Assembly (NCBI GenBank): GCA_025084515.1
Contig: JAJAGP010000775.1
Location: 186,001 to 250,000 of the forward strand
Length of the DNA: 64,000 bases
Source of the DNA: Ancistrus triradiatus
Taxonomy: Eukaryota; Chordata; Actinopteri; Siluriformes; Loricariidae
Reading direction: 5' to 3'
Part shown: positions 32,511 to 42,990 of the stretch, piece after piece
Layout of the letters: each line of letters begins with the position of its first letter
How positions within the stretch are numbered: position 1 is the stretch's first letter
Translations under genes and position numbers: made by a program
Notes under the pieces: model-generated
What the model saw: only the letters and a program-made list of their open reading frames with translations
Database searches by the model: none
Told to the model about the DNA's origin: nothing

Positions 32511-32679
32511 TTATACTAATGAGGTTATTAAAACAGACCTTTTGAGAGCGTTTACGTTTAGGGCAGATGCGGGTAACAGACACAGTTTCAATAATGTGGG
32601 TTCTGGGTGACGGTATATGGCTACCAGCAGACAGTTGGTTAAGCCGGTTTGTCTGCTGCCTGACCCCTGCTCTGGATAG

Positions 32680-33546
32680 TCAGCCCCTAACCAATCGGGC
32701 CATAAGACTATGGGCAATGTTGCAGGAGATGAGAGCGGCACCCTTCCGAGTGGGATGGACACCGTCCCATCCTAAAAGGCCAGGCTTACCCTCAAAGGCT
32801 GTCCAGTTGTCTATAAAGCCCACGTTGTTTTCAGAGCACCACTTGGACAGCCAGCAGTTCAGCGACCATAACCTGCTGTAGGCTTGGTCACCTCGCCGCA
32901 TTGGGATGGGGCCAGAGCACACTACTGCATCGGACATCGCCTTCACCACTCTAACCACCTCTACAAAATTAGCCTTAGTAACCTCTGACTGACGAAGGCG
33001 TATATCATTAGCCCCTACACGAATAACTATCGTAGAGAATCTACGGCTCTCGAGTTCACTAAGAATCGTTACAATGTCCGGCACTCTAGCTCCGTGGATA
33101 CATGTAACTCTAGCTGCTGGTGTCCCTAAAGGGGTAGCTACTTTCACGTGTCGTAAATAGAGTCACCTATGACTAGAGCTCTTTCACCAGCTGCCTCAGT
33201 GGGTGGTTTCACGGAGTGAGGTGCAAACCTGTTGGGGACACGTGAACAGTGTAAGAGTGGTGTCGCTCGTGGACTAGCCGTAGCGACTCTGTCGCCGACC
33301 CGTCACCACTTGCCTGCTGCGAGGACTCTGCCGGGCTCTATCTTCGCCTTTCGCACCAGATCTGCTAAGCTAGGAAGCTAGCTAGCCTTCTTCTCTAAGT
33401 CTGGATGCGCTTCCTCTAAACTACACTCTTCTCCGCAGACTGGCTTACAAGCCTACAACTACACAAGTAAAATTTACACTAATGACGGAGGAAGAATAGC
33501 TAAACATGCCACACTCGGCACAGGGAACAAGCACAGCAGAAGCCAT
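32680..33546 (-). pseudogene. L2-B ORF1: zinc finger plus SGNH (GDSL) esterase-like domain
   Basis: The start at 33546 (MASAVLVPCAECGMFSYSSS) gives a CX2C pair; its partner FTC.RC is damaged in this copy but readable in the copy at 51786. The frame 32680-33147 is the esterase-like domain: ARVPDIVTILSELESRRFS, IRVGANDIRLRQ (block with Asn-Asp), and DGVHPTRKGAALIS carrying the Asp and His of the triad. The nucleophile block VIGDSI lies in another frame at about 33160-33185. Esterase domains are known in ORF1 of CR1/L2-type LINEs; their role in transposition is unclear. Confidence 0.88.
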
Positions 33547-33686
33547 GTTAGTACAATTAAAGAATTAAAGGTACTTAGCTTCGGGTGGTGTTGTGGGGTG
33601 CCGAGTGAAGATCTGGTTCAGCTGCAGCCGATGTTCCAATGCAATGCTCGATTAAAGCGTTAATACAAGTTAAGTCAACACAAAAA

Positions 33687-35355
33687 AGATTCTAATCTTG
33701 ATTTACAGCTAATTAAACAGATGTCTTCACTAGTGCTGAATCTGGAAGGTTGCTGAATAGAGTTTTATGCCTATGTTTTCTATCTTATCATTAAAGAATG
33801 TCATGAAATCATTACTGTTAAAATTACACAGAACGGGAGAATCACTTTTTTCTCAATGATTGAGGAGAAGTATGTAGCTTTAGTTTTAGTAAGGGCATGC
33901 TTATACCCTGCCATGCTGTCCCTCCGAATCTTAAACACCTCCAATTTACTATGTCTTCACTTGCGCTCTAGATGCCGTGTTCTTTGCTTTAAGGTACGGG
34001 TGTGGTCATTATACCATGGTGCTAGCCTTTTTCCTAATGCGTTTGACCCTAGCAGGAGCAATCGTGTCCAGGGTTGAGCAAAGCACATATTCTAATTGGT
34101 CATTTACACACTCAAGACGATTTATCTCCGTAGGTGTATTAAATCTCAAGTCTGGTAGGTTTTTAATAAACGCAGCTGGAGTAGCAGATGTGATAGTGCG
34201 CTTGGTGTGATAACGAGGCAGAAGAATTTTATTTATTAGAGATAGCTCAAATACTAAAATATAGTGATCTGAAATCAAATCACTTTGCGGGAAAACATCA
34301 AGGTTATCTATGTTGATACCAAATGTTAATATTAAATCTAAAGTATGATTACAGCGGTGGGTTGGTCCAATCACATTCTGAGTGATACCCATGGATTCTA
34401 AGATGGACTTGAAAGCAATTTTAAGTGGATCCTGCTCATTGTCAAAGTGAATATTGAAATCACCTACAATTAAAGCCTTATCTGTTGACAGTACTAAGCA
34501 GGAAAGAAAGTTACCAAATTCCTGAAGAAATTCTGAATAGGGACCAGGCGGGCGGTAAATAGTGATAAGCTGAAAAGAGTGTGGTTTTGACTTCCATAAC
34601 AATGGATCAGTCACATTAAGAATCAGAATTTCAAAAGAATTAGTCTTGTAATGGGATTTAGTTGTAACACCTAGCTTTTTGTCAAAAATTGTGGCTACCC
34701 CTCCCCCCCAACCATTAGGACGAGGGCGATTAGCATGACTCTATCTAGGAGGTGAGGCTTCATTTAAGGCTAAATATTCATCAGGTCTAATCCAAGTTTC
34801 AGTAAGACAGAGAGCGTGTAAGCGTTTATCAGTGATCATTTCATTTACAATCACTGCTTTGTTTGTAAGTGATCTAATGATAAGTAATCCTACCTTTAGT
34901 CTAAGGTTGTTGTTTCTTTGGGAGCTATCTGTGTTTATACTAATGAGGTTATTAAAACAGATTTTTTGAGAGCATTTACATTTAGGGTAGATGCGGGTAA
35001 CAGACACAGTTTCAATAACGTGGGTTCTGGGTGATGGTGCATGGCTACCAGCAGACAGTTGGTTAAGCCGGTCTGTCTGCTGCCTGACCCCTGCTCTGGA
35101 TAGTCAGCCCCTAACCCATCCGGCCATAACACTATGGGCAATGTTGCATTAGATGAGAGCAGCACCCTCCCGAGTGGGATGGACACCGTCGCATCCTAAA
35201 AGGCCAGGCTTACCCTCAAAGGCTGTCCAATTGTCTATATAGCCCACGTTGTTTTCAGAGCACCACTTGGACAGCCAGCAGTTCAGTGACCATAACCTGC
35301 TGTAGGCTTGGTCACCTTGCGCATTGGGATGGGGCCAGAGCACACTACTGCATCA
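33687..35355 (-). mobile_element. L2-A, 5' half
   Basis: Continues L2-A after the nested L2-B: linker, endonuclease (34009-34614: KSKPHSFQLITIYRPPGPYS, VGDFNIHF, THRCNHTLDLILTFG and SDHYILVFELSL), the endonuclease start (GLLIIRSLTNKA, ALCLTETWIRPDEYLALNE, 34741-34900) and the esterase end of ORF1 (DGVHPTREGAALI, 35149-35343). It is 5'-truncated in ORF1 at 35355, next to the 12-bp target duplication. Confidence 0.92.
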
Positions 35356-35412
35356 ACAACCTCATCAACAACAAGGACAAGTCAGCACATAGACAGTAGG
35401 TGAATTCTAAAT
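35356..35412 (+). mobile_element. LINE RT fragment (right piece) with 12-bp target duplication
   Basis: Bases 35356-35367 (ACAACCTCATCA) repeat 26968-26979 exactly and flank the L2-A/L2-B block. The following bases continue the ADDTT reading frame from 26979. Confidence 0.8.
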
Positions 35413-35560
35413 TGCTACTAAGAGTGAATGTGAATAAGTGAATGTTTGATGCCCTGCACTGGCTCCAGATTCAGAATTCCTGCCCTGTGTTATGCTTCGC
35501 AGGATAGATGTGAGACCCATCATGCCCATGTTCAGCATAAAACTAAATGATCTGAAGATG
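35413..35560 (-). mobile_element. SINE/LINE tail fragment
   Basis: The reverse complement resembles the common fish SINE body GGGCAGG...GGAGCCAGTGCAGGGC...CACTCTTAGTAGCAATTTAG. It is short and decayed. Confidence 0.5.
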
Positions 35561-36535
35561 AACAAATGAATTAACATTGAGCATTCATTTGAATACCATA
35601 TAGTAGTTACTGTAATGTACACAGTACAACATTACTTAATTGAATATATTTTATTATTTGGCTGACAAATGATTAGAGGGCTAACTTAATCCCCCAAATT
35701 TATACTTTAGAATCAAGTATTTTCCCACCCACTTTCAGTAAATTCAGGCAGATTCTGTTGTGCACATTGTTGACTGCATAAATTTAATATTTTTTGTGGA
35801 ATGAAGAATACGCAATAAGTAACACTATTGTCGTTTTTTTCTCTTTGAAAATCAGCATTTGTTGAACTGTGCAACAATACACTTTACTGCTCTCCAGTGT
35901 ATTTTCTGGATTGGATAATGAAACTCACATAGTAACATGACTTACCAATGAGAACATATCATTAACAAAACGATCATTTATTTTAACTGAAATCTGTATA
36001 TTTTCTCATTTGCCTCTTTATTTTTAAACAGCATCCCATTAAAGCTGCTTTGGGTGAAAGCTGTTCAGTATGGGCTGTATTGATTAAAGCCATGAAGTAT
36101 TGGCAGATGAAGAGTGCTCTGCTGTGAGTGCTGCTAAGGGCATATTGGCTCAGCAAAGAGGGGCTTGCTGAATCGAACAAGAGAGATCCTGAGCTCCAGC
36201 TACTTTCCCAATCAGATAATCAAATTCAATTCCTTAAGGTAATACCTGCTTGCCAAGCCCAAGCATATTAGTGCCAAGATGTGTATTTTATAGACTTCAC
36301 TGACTAGAAACAGTGGGTGAAGGGAGAAGGTACTTAAAGTACTTTTACTTGCTCACTATCTTCTCAGTCTTTGGTCTGATTTACTGAAGCTTATTATACC
36401 AGTCCCATGCTTTGAAACTGTACAAAATTGCCCCAGGTTCTGTTTGACAGAAGCTGCTCAGTGTTCCTGTGTTTTTTTTTTAATAACATTGCAAATACAT
36501 GTGTTAAGTCATTTGTTGTCTTTACAGTGTCAAAG
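35561..36535. other. Unassigned AT-rich stretch
   Basis: No gene or repeat signature recognised. The 65-codon minus frame at 35983-36180 has no motif. Confidence 0.5.
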
Positions 36536-36640
36536 TGTGTGTGGATATGTGTGTCCTGTGATGGATTGGCACCCTGTCTAGGGTTGGTTCTTGCCTTGCC
36601 TCCCATGGCCCTGGACTGGATTTTGCAGGAATGAATATGA
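36536..36640 (+). mobile_element. SINE 3' fragment
   Basis: Contains CCTGTGATGGATTGGCACCC, TGTCTAGGG and CCCTGGACTGGAT, the typical 3' body of fish tRNA-SINEs, ending in a (GAAT)n-like tail. Confidence 0.6.
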
Positions 36641-36784
36641 ATGAGTGAAGAAACGAATTAATGAGATAGGAATAAATGTTCACTTTTGACCATATATTGT
36701 ATTAAGATGAACAATTAAAATTATTATAGCAATTTTTAATTATATTGCAATATATTAATTAATTATATTGATCCTTTGTGTGTT

Positions 36785-37402
36785 TTTATAGTGGAATTAT
36801 GGCTAGTAACAGTAACTCTTTTCAGTCACCATCAGACAACAATACTGGACAGAGAAGAAAAGGGCAAGGGCAAGAGGATGAGGAACTATCACAGATGGGA
36901 GGCTGGGAAGAATTTCCAACCTAATCTGAGCCCCCAAAGTGCAGGGGAAGGAACGTCATAGTACACCATGCCATTGTCAGTTTCCCTTGGCAGTGTGGTG
37001 GCAACATTACAATGTGTGCAGCCATTAGCCTGAATGCTGTTGTTCAACATCATGCCACTCTTTGTCCCTACAACACTGCCCACATCATCACCTTCTTTGA
37101 TACACTGCACAACATACTCATTTCCGATCACCAAGGGATGGTCCAGAGCAATGCAGGTTTGTTGTCATCTGAGACAATGTAAGTTTTCACCAGACAGCTC
37201 AGGTACACAATTGGTTCGCTGTGATATGTGATGACATAAGATTGGATTCTTTTCTAGACTGGGCTCAGCACTCCAATGTATTAATTCCCCACTGCCTAGC
37301 AAGGGAGAACATTGCCTGTGATGTAGTGAGACGAGCCTTGTTGCTTGATTCAGCCCGGAGGCATGATGCTAATGCAGAATGATTGACTGACATTGCGTAC
37401 TG
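36785..37402 (+). pseudogene. IS630/Tc1-mariner-type transposase remnant (DDE_3-like)
   Basis: The N-terminus is Gly/Arg/Gln-rich (TGQRRKGQGQEDEEL, about 36843-36885). The core reads GGNITMCAAISLNAVVQHHA and CPYNTAHIITFFDTLHNILI (36991-37115), matching the GGN.T.CAAI..NGVL.HHA and PYNT..L..FLD.LH..LI blocks of this fish transposase family. The end piece ARENIACDV..ALLLDSAR corresponds to its C-terminus (about 37297-37365). The segments carrying the first Asp and the DN..FH and NPIE boxes are deleted or shifted. A relic. Confidence 0.65.
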
Positions 37403-37566
37403 TATACTGGAATTCAATTTTTCAGTATATAAATGCATACACAAACATAATCTGGAGATTCAGATAAGAGAACAGGTAATTGGTGTTTTGTGTCACCGAA
37501 TGTTTACTATGTACAGATGTTTCAGTACATCACTTTGCCAGTCATAAAGGAGACAGGGGGAATCCT

Positions 37567-37621
37567 TTCATTCATTCATTCATTCATTCATTCATTCATT
37601 CATTCATTCTTTCTTTCTTTC
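37567..37621. repeat. (ATTC)n / (TTTC)n microsatellite
   Basis: About ten ATTC units merging into CTTT units. It is the usual tail of the adjoining SINE. Confidence 0.95.
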
Positions 37622-37962
37622 ACTTTATTATCCGCTTAATCCTTTTACAGGCTCGTGGGAGAGCTGGTCGCATAGGGGGCAGAGCAGTGACACTAGACAG
37701 GGAGCCAATCCATTGTAGGCACATACACTCACACTAGGGGCACTTTAAAGACACCACTTAAACTAACATGCATGTCTTTGGACTGTGGGTGAAAACCAGA
37801 ATACCTGGAGAAAACCCAAACGGACACGTGGAGGACATGCAGACTCCACACATAGAGGACCCAGACTACACCCGCCTGGGGATTAAACCCAGGACCTCAC
37901 TGGGAGGCAACAGTACTACTCACTGACCACCATGTTATACTGCATGTATATTTTACTGTAGT
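37622..37962 (-). mobile_element. tRNA-derived SINE, inverted
   Basis: Minus-strand SINE. On the + strand it reads ACATGCATGTCTTTGGACTG, GACATGCAGACTCCACACAT and GGGGATTAAACCCAGGACCT (complement of box B) before the complement of the tRNA-like head, with a four-base repeat tail at its 3' end. It is the most complete SINE in the window. Confidence 0.85.
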
Positions 37963-38263
37963 AATTGCATGTTCCCTTTTTATAGAATTCCATGACTTGT
38001 CCCTGAGGATGGAAGGATTGTTATATTCTCCAGTGAGAGGCTCTCATAGTTGACATGGTCCTTCAATACAGACTGTGTGAAATAAAGTACAGAGTTGTTG
38101 AAGAGTATGTAAATTTTTCAGTGACAGCCTTTCCATCATTGACCATGTCCTTCTTCAACAGAGTGTACAGAGTACCCTTTGAGCACAACTCAGGAAGCTT
38201 CAAAGAACAACAATGTGCTAGTAAGTGTACTCTGACAGACATTCTGTTACAGGTCTCGCTGAC

Positions 38264-38636
38264 TTCCATCCTTTGGACAGGTCAGTGTTGACTCTGTTTT
38301 CTGCTCGGGGCACGCTTTTGCGATCATGCATGGTCCCGTTTAATCGGCATTTAATTATAGATTGGCAGCACCTGCTTACTCAGGTATACAAGACTTTCCT
38401 GAGTTCTGGCAGGTTGCTGCTGCATCACCGATCTTACTACCTTCTTGCTACGGCGTCTCTTTAAAGCGGTATCTTTCTTGCAGTTTTGTCAGGGATAGTG
38501 GGATAGCTGGCGGTTAGAAGACCGTCGGTAATCAGACGGATCAGGAGGTTCGGAGGTAATGTTTAGGGCGTAGAATTGTAGAGTAGAGTCAGAATCTTAT
38601 CCTCATTCTCAATGTCCCGTTACCTGCCTCTCCGTC

Positions 38637-38673
<37 letters not shown>

Positions 38674-38817
38674 TGGCTTGCTCTGGCAGTGAGCTCTCCG
38701 CACTCTCCCTCACTGCTCCAGCCCTCGTGGGGCTGTTCAGTTCCCTCTCATTGTAAATGATCGGGCAGTTGGTGCCTCCCCCTTGAGATGCCTGAGCATT
38801 TAGCGCCGCCTAGCTGC
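38264..38817 (+). repeat. Direct repeat, left copy (LTR-like, truncated)
   Basis: From GACTTCCATCCTTTGGACA on, this stretch is about 80-85 percent identical to 40208-40700 in the same orientation. It carries the promoter-like AGGTATACAAGAC where the right copy has a true TATA box. It ends near the CGCCGCCTAGC motif. Interpreted as part of an LTR; the 3' remainder is missing. Confidence 0.7.
38638..38673. repeat. 36-nt pure poly(C) tract
   Basis: An uninterrupted C36 inside the left LTR-like copy, where the right copy has only CACCCCCCGCG. Confidence 0.95.
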
Positions 38818-39118
38818 CCCGTAAGCTCCAAAACTGAGCGACCCAAGCTTGCCACGCTGGTAAGCCTACCTGAGCAAGTAAGCTCTGCTCCTGAGTGAGT
38901 AGCGTTGCTCAGCTCCTTATTGAAGGCCATTTCGGGCCATCAGGGTCCCCGGCCAAGCGGGCCAGGCCTGGTCCTCGAGCCTGACACAAGGCCTGTTTGG
39001 GATTGGTTATCCACTGCCTGCCCATTTAGCCCCTATGTGAAGACTACTCCTGCCTACCTGGGCTCACCTGTCAGGCAGGCTCTCAACCCTGAACGTGTCC
39101 GACACACTATAGTTGAAT
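38818..39118. other. Short GC-rich stretch between the LTR-like copies
   Basis: No recognised gene. It may be internal sequence of the LTR-type element. Confidence 0.35.
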
Positions 39119-40186
39119 GGTATTCAATTTATTGTCATTACACATCTACAAGTACAAGGCAACGAAATGCATTCTTAGAAGAAAACAAGAAATAAAGAAC
39201 ACATTGGGAAAGAAGGAGAACTCCTTCCAGCACACAAGCACATGAACATAACATAAACACACAACTAGCCACAGGTTTTGGATAAGGGTATTGGAAAAAG
39301 TATTCAAAAACTTCAAGCAGCCATCCGTGTGCGCAGCCATTTCGGCGCGCCCTGCAGACCCGTCTCTTCGTCCTTGGGGAAGATAAGCTTAGAGAGTGGA
39401 GGCATTTGGTCAGGTTAGGGACAATGAAGGGATGGAGGGGGGCTGGTAGGTCCTTAGCAACAGATCCTCTGGAGGAATTTCTTATCAGCAAGGCCTGATA
39501 TGGGGGAGCTGAAACTAGAAAAAAACTTGTTTTCACTGAGCTCTGAAAATGTAACACTCAGAAGCAATGTATCTCTACTGATTAATCCTTTCGCAAATCC
39601 GTTGGTTTCTCCATGATGGATTCCATAGTGCGGTTGTTCTTTTCAGTTCACATTCTTGCGCAGATAGAGTCTGTACAAAGTTCGCGATAACGTGGCAGTA
39701 TACAGCGCTTACTGCCCAGAATGAGTTCCAACAGCTTTGCCCACCATTTCAATCAAATTTGGGCAGTTCCTGGGGCCCTTTGACAACTGACCCAACTCTT
39801 TTAATTTTCCGATACAGCAGGGTAATGCCTAATCCAATCAGCAGAAACCCCACGATCAAAGTTCCAAATAGATAAACATCCTGGATGTCGTCCGACGAAA
39901 GAGGTGCCAGGCACACGACTTTCCACTTCCCCCACGGGTCCATCGCGTATCCTGCCATCTGTGTTCCGTCGGGGCATGCGGGTTCCCCCCAACCCAAACT
40001 TCTCGATGAGAAGATGGTGTTAACAGCATTCAGAGACCATTTAACCAATTCCATAGTTCTTTACTTCGCTGAGCTGTACTGCAGAGTAGAGTAGACGAGA
40101 CAGATACAAAGAAGCCAAGCAGGAGAGATAAGGGAGCGAGGAGCAGTGCGTCCGCCTTCCACGAGAGCTCAGAGGGAGAGGGAATG
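39119..40186 (-). mobile_element. Retroposed element encoding a small membrane protein, copy 1
   Basis: A minus-strand unit. The ORF (39749-40054) is followed by ~600 bp of 3' sequence shared with the copy at 49613-50528 (GGCAGTAAGCGCTGTATACTGCC hairpin, GGAGTTCTCCTTCTTTCCCA) and a 3' end ATGACAATAAATTGAAT-like tail at 39119-39145. The 5' end is uncertain. Two insertions with the same 3' end but different 5' extents suggest spread by target-primed reverse transcription, with enzymes from another element. Confidence 0.6.
39749..40054 (-). CDS. Unrecognised 101-residue single-pass membrane protein
   Basis: I do not recognise this protein. The ORF starts MELVKWSLNAVNTIFSSRSL and ends GPQELPKFD. 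Residues 61-81 are a clear hydrophobic helix (YLFGTLIVGFLLIGLGITLL) followed by YRKIKR, which by the positive-inside rule puts the C-terminus in the cytosol. The outer part has two Cys (about 27 and 48) and a Pro/Trp-rich stretch (GYAMDPWGKW). The copy at 49689 differs at roughly a dozen codons; about seven changes alter the residue, mostly conservatively around the helix (L/V, I/V). A short second frame starting MESI.EK.T.LR follows in both copies. Confidence 0.5.
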   Translation of the reverse strand: MELVKWSLNAVNTIFSSRSLGWGEPACPDGTQMAGYAMDPWGKWKVVCLAPLSSDDIQDVYLFGTLIVGFLLIGLGITLLYRKIKRVGSVVKGPQELPKFD

Positions 40187-41333
40187 CACTTAGGGGCATC
40201 GAGACTTCCATCCTTTGGACACTAGAGGTCAGTGTTGACTAAGTTTGCTGCTTGGGGCACGCTTTTGAGATCACGCATGCGCCCGTTTAATCGGCATTTA
40301 ATTATAGATTGACAGCACCTGCTTACTCAGGTATATAAGGCTTTCCTGAGTTCTGGCAGGTTGCTGCTGCATCACCGATCTTACTGCCTTCTCGCTACGG
40401 CGTCTCTTTAAGGCGATATCTTTCTCGTGGTTTTGTCAGGGATAGTGGGGTAGCTGGTGGTTAGACCGTCAGTAATCGTATGGAACGGGAGGTTCGGAGG
40501 TAGTGTTTAGGGCGTAGAATTTTAGAGTAGGGTCAGAACCTTATCTTCATCCTCGGCGTCCCGTTACCTGCCTCTCCGTCACCCCCCGCGTGGCTTCCCA
40601 GCCCTCGAGGGCCTGCTCAGTTCCCCCTCTGTACGCAATCAGGGAGTTGGCACCTCCCCCTTGCGATTGCGTTCATTCAGGAGAAGCACTCAGCGGCGTC
40701 CTTGCCGTCTCGCTTCTCTTAATCTCGTTCGGATCCCGCGGCCAGTTTCTGCAGAAGTCGTGAACCATTTTGCTCTCATTCAGGAAGAGCGCTCTCCCCA
40801 ATCCTGACGCTGACGTCATCACTCTCTCCCTCCTTGAGCAAGCTGCGCACTTGGCGCAGCTGGAGTGAGAGAGCGTCCGCTTGCTCCATTGATCCAGAGC
40901 GCACATTCTTTTGCTTCAGTGGCTTAATTCACCACAGCGCGTTCTAGCGCTTAAGGGAACTGTTACCCTGTTCTTTATGTTATTTATGAAGTTTTTTTCC
41001 ATTGCCCTGCTTTTGAGTCCGTCCCCGAATGGCACCTTTATTGGTGCTTCCTAGGAAGCTTCGTATAAGCCTCCTAGTCTGGTGTAGCTTCGATGGCACC
41101 ATGGCGATCTCTGTTTAGCCTATGTACGACCAACGCTATAGCACGGGGTTCGATCCCCAGCCATGCCGACTTAGGTTAGTCTTTTTTCTATTTTTGGTTC
41201 ACTAATTCCATCTGGAGCTAATCACGCATTTGGTCCTTCCCCGGTAAAATAAATATTAAAGAAATAAAATAAAAAATATATTTTTATTTTATTTCAACGG
41301 CTCGCTAGCCAGCCACCATGGTGACACGTAACA
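40187..41333 (+). mobile_element. LTR-like unit with TATA box
   Basis: It is preceded by a polypurine run (AGAGGGAGAGGGAA, 40173-40186), starts TG and ends CGTAACA at 41333. TATATAAG is at 40332-40339. Blocks in the order CGCTACGG, GGGATAGTGGG, AGCTCCAGATGGAATTAGTG (reverse complement) and TGTTACG are shared with the solo LTR at 53195-54140 read in reverse, so both seem to be one LTR family. The left partner at 38264-38817 is partial. A tRNA-like box B (GGGTTCGATCCCC) at about 41139 may be a small SINE piece inside it. Confidence 0.45.
40332..40339 (+). promoter_or_regulatory. TATA box of the LTR-like unit
   Basis: TATATAAG sits in GC-rich surroundings; the corresponding site in the left copy is mutated to TATACAAG. 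Confidence 0.5.
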
Positions 41334-41479
41334 CATTCAGTTCTGATTGTTTACAATACAATACTATAGTGCATGCTCCTGTCATACATAAATTGTAATT
41401 GTATTTAAATCAGCAGTACATACACTCTACAGCATAGATCTGTTTTTCTGTAGCACTCACAAAACTATATCTAATTTTA

Positions 41480-41660
41480 CATAGAGATTGTTTCAGCTGT
41501 ACTCAATGGAAAGACTCCATGAATACATATTTGGGGATGAAGTTGGGTTCAGTCTGGCGAAGACAAGGAAAACCTGGAACATAATTGGCCAAGTCCCTGA
41601 CGAGCATCTCACAGTTTGTGCAGCCATGTAATCTTGGGGTTCTCCACCATCAAAACCACT
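41480..41660 (+). pseudogene. IS630-like transposase fragment around the first Asp
   Basis: Reads EYIFGDEVGFSLAKTRKTWN, IIGQVPDEH, LTVCAAM. It corresponds to the I.IDEAGFN..K.RRRGRN.IGQ...CAA block of the family seen at 36785, with an internal deletion. A Gly/Gln-rich N-terminal scrap of the same family is at 41828-41895. Confidence 0.6.
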
Positions 41661-41931
41661 AACTCAAGTAGTCTGTCTGTTGATCTAGTACACAAAACCA
41701 TAAGGGCATTCTCTGCCTTACACTCATTTAATAATTCTAAAACACACTTCTTGCAAAACACTGAACAAATCTCCCTATGTTTAGACACATAATTCAAAAC
41801 AATACACTGGTAAACATTGCTATGCAATACTGGGCAGAGAGGAAGTGGACAAGGATGAGGACAAGAAAGAAAATGAGCAACCATCACAGGTGAGATCTGG
41901 GCCACATTGGTTGACCAATTGGTTGACAACT

Positions 41932-42157
41932 GCATTTACAAAGCAAACAAAAGTCGAGAACGCGGCAGCATTAAGTCAGAACACAAATACATTAAGGAAA
42001 AACGCAACAACATAAAGGCAGAACACAACATTTCCAAAAATGCTGCATTTGGTGAAAACACAACAACATTTAGGAGGCAAACAAAAGTCAAGAACACAAA
42101 TACATTTAAGTGGAACACAATAGCATTAACCGAAACGAAAAACATTTACAAAAACGC
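41932..42157. repeat. Inverted repeat A, left arm
   Basis: Complementary to 44492-44715 with moderate divergence. The arm itself is quasi-periodic (AACACAAATACATT, AACGCAACAACAT, GAACACAACATTT; ~24-bp period), hinting at an old minisatellite. Confidence 0.8.
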
Positions 42158-42784
42158 TGCATTTGTTTCTCAGATGGAAGTTCTCTGGACCACTAGAGGC
42201 ATCGTTTTGCATCTAAAAAATATGCAACGAGTGAATTATTTCCTACAGTATTGCTACCAAGGTTAGTTAATTTGTTAATTTTGTTTACTTTATATTACTT
42301 TCTTGATATTAAGGGTTATTTCCTAAATATCTGTTTTTCTCTGTGCTTAGATGTCTGGATGTCATCTCATCTCACATTTTCCACTTATCGATTTCTGGGT
42401 CTCGGTGGCAGCAGGGCAAGCAAAGCCCAGACATCCCCACAACAGCTCTGGGTGGATAACTTTCAAAGTACTACTGTTGTTGTGTTCTGGAGTTATGAGA
42501 ATTTTAGGCAATAATGTAGTTTTTTTAACTATGCTTTCAGTTTATCAAGATAGCGCCTACATAAAAAGTTGCTCCCACGTTTCAGGAGATTTGACATAAC
42601 GTTATTATTTTATTTATTATGTGTTATATGCTTTTTATTTTTTGTGTTTTTTGTTTTTTTTGTAATTAAAATATTTTTATTTATTCAATCTGTAAATGTG
42701 AATTGTCTGATATGAATTGTTGATGTCCAGAATTAAAATATCTTCTAAGATCTGACATGTTTGGTGCTTTCTTATGGTTGAGAA
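42158..42784. other. Unassigned AT-rich stretch
   Basis: Nothing recognised. Confidence 0.5.
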
Positions 42785-42990
42785 GGTTTCTAATTTATAC
42801 TTAAATGCGATCAGTTTGTTATATGCATTGATACATGTAGATTAAACTACTAAATAAAATATATGAGCACTTCCACCATTGACAGACTTTGTGTTAGGTT
42901 TTTATTTACGTATGGAAAAAGATTAACCTTGTTATGTGGATGTGTTTGTTGCAACACGAACAGATGAAGTACGTTACAAGATGTTGTAGT
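42785..42990. repeat. Inverted repeat B, left arm (~98.5% identical to the right arm)
   Basis: It pairs with 46708-46912; only three mismatches are seen in ~206 bp. It begins GGTTTCTAATTTATACTT and ends AGATGTTGTAGT. Confidence 0.93.

Larger units (their letters stand above)
28736..33686 (-). mobile_element. L2-B, nearly full-length L2-clade LINE (~4.95 kb)
   Basis: The 3' tail is four TCAAG units at 28736, and the 3' UTR runs to about 29750. ORF2 follows (RT 29750-31500, endonuclease 31570-32500), then ORF1 (32680-33546) and a short 5' leader ending at 33686. It is inserted in L2-A: the flanking L2-A text joins as GTAATTGGAGTGAAAG/AAAAGATTCTAATC, with AAAG duplicated. Many frameshifts make it inactive, but it shows the whole architecture of the family. 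Confidence 0.92.

Noticed and set aside
37480..37737. 85-codon frame with Ser-Phe-Ile-His repeats
   Set aside because: Translation of the ATTC microsatellite and SINE.
41100..41175. tRNA gene around GGGTTCGATCCCC
   Set aside because: Only the T-arm/box B is convincing; no acceptor stem or anticodon arm can be folded, so it is at most a SINE piece.
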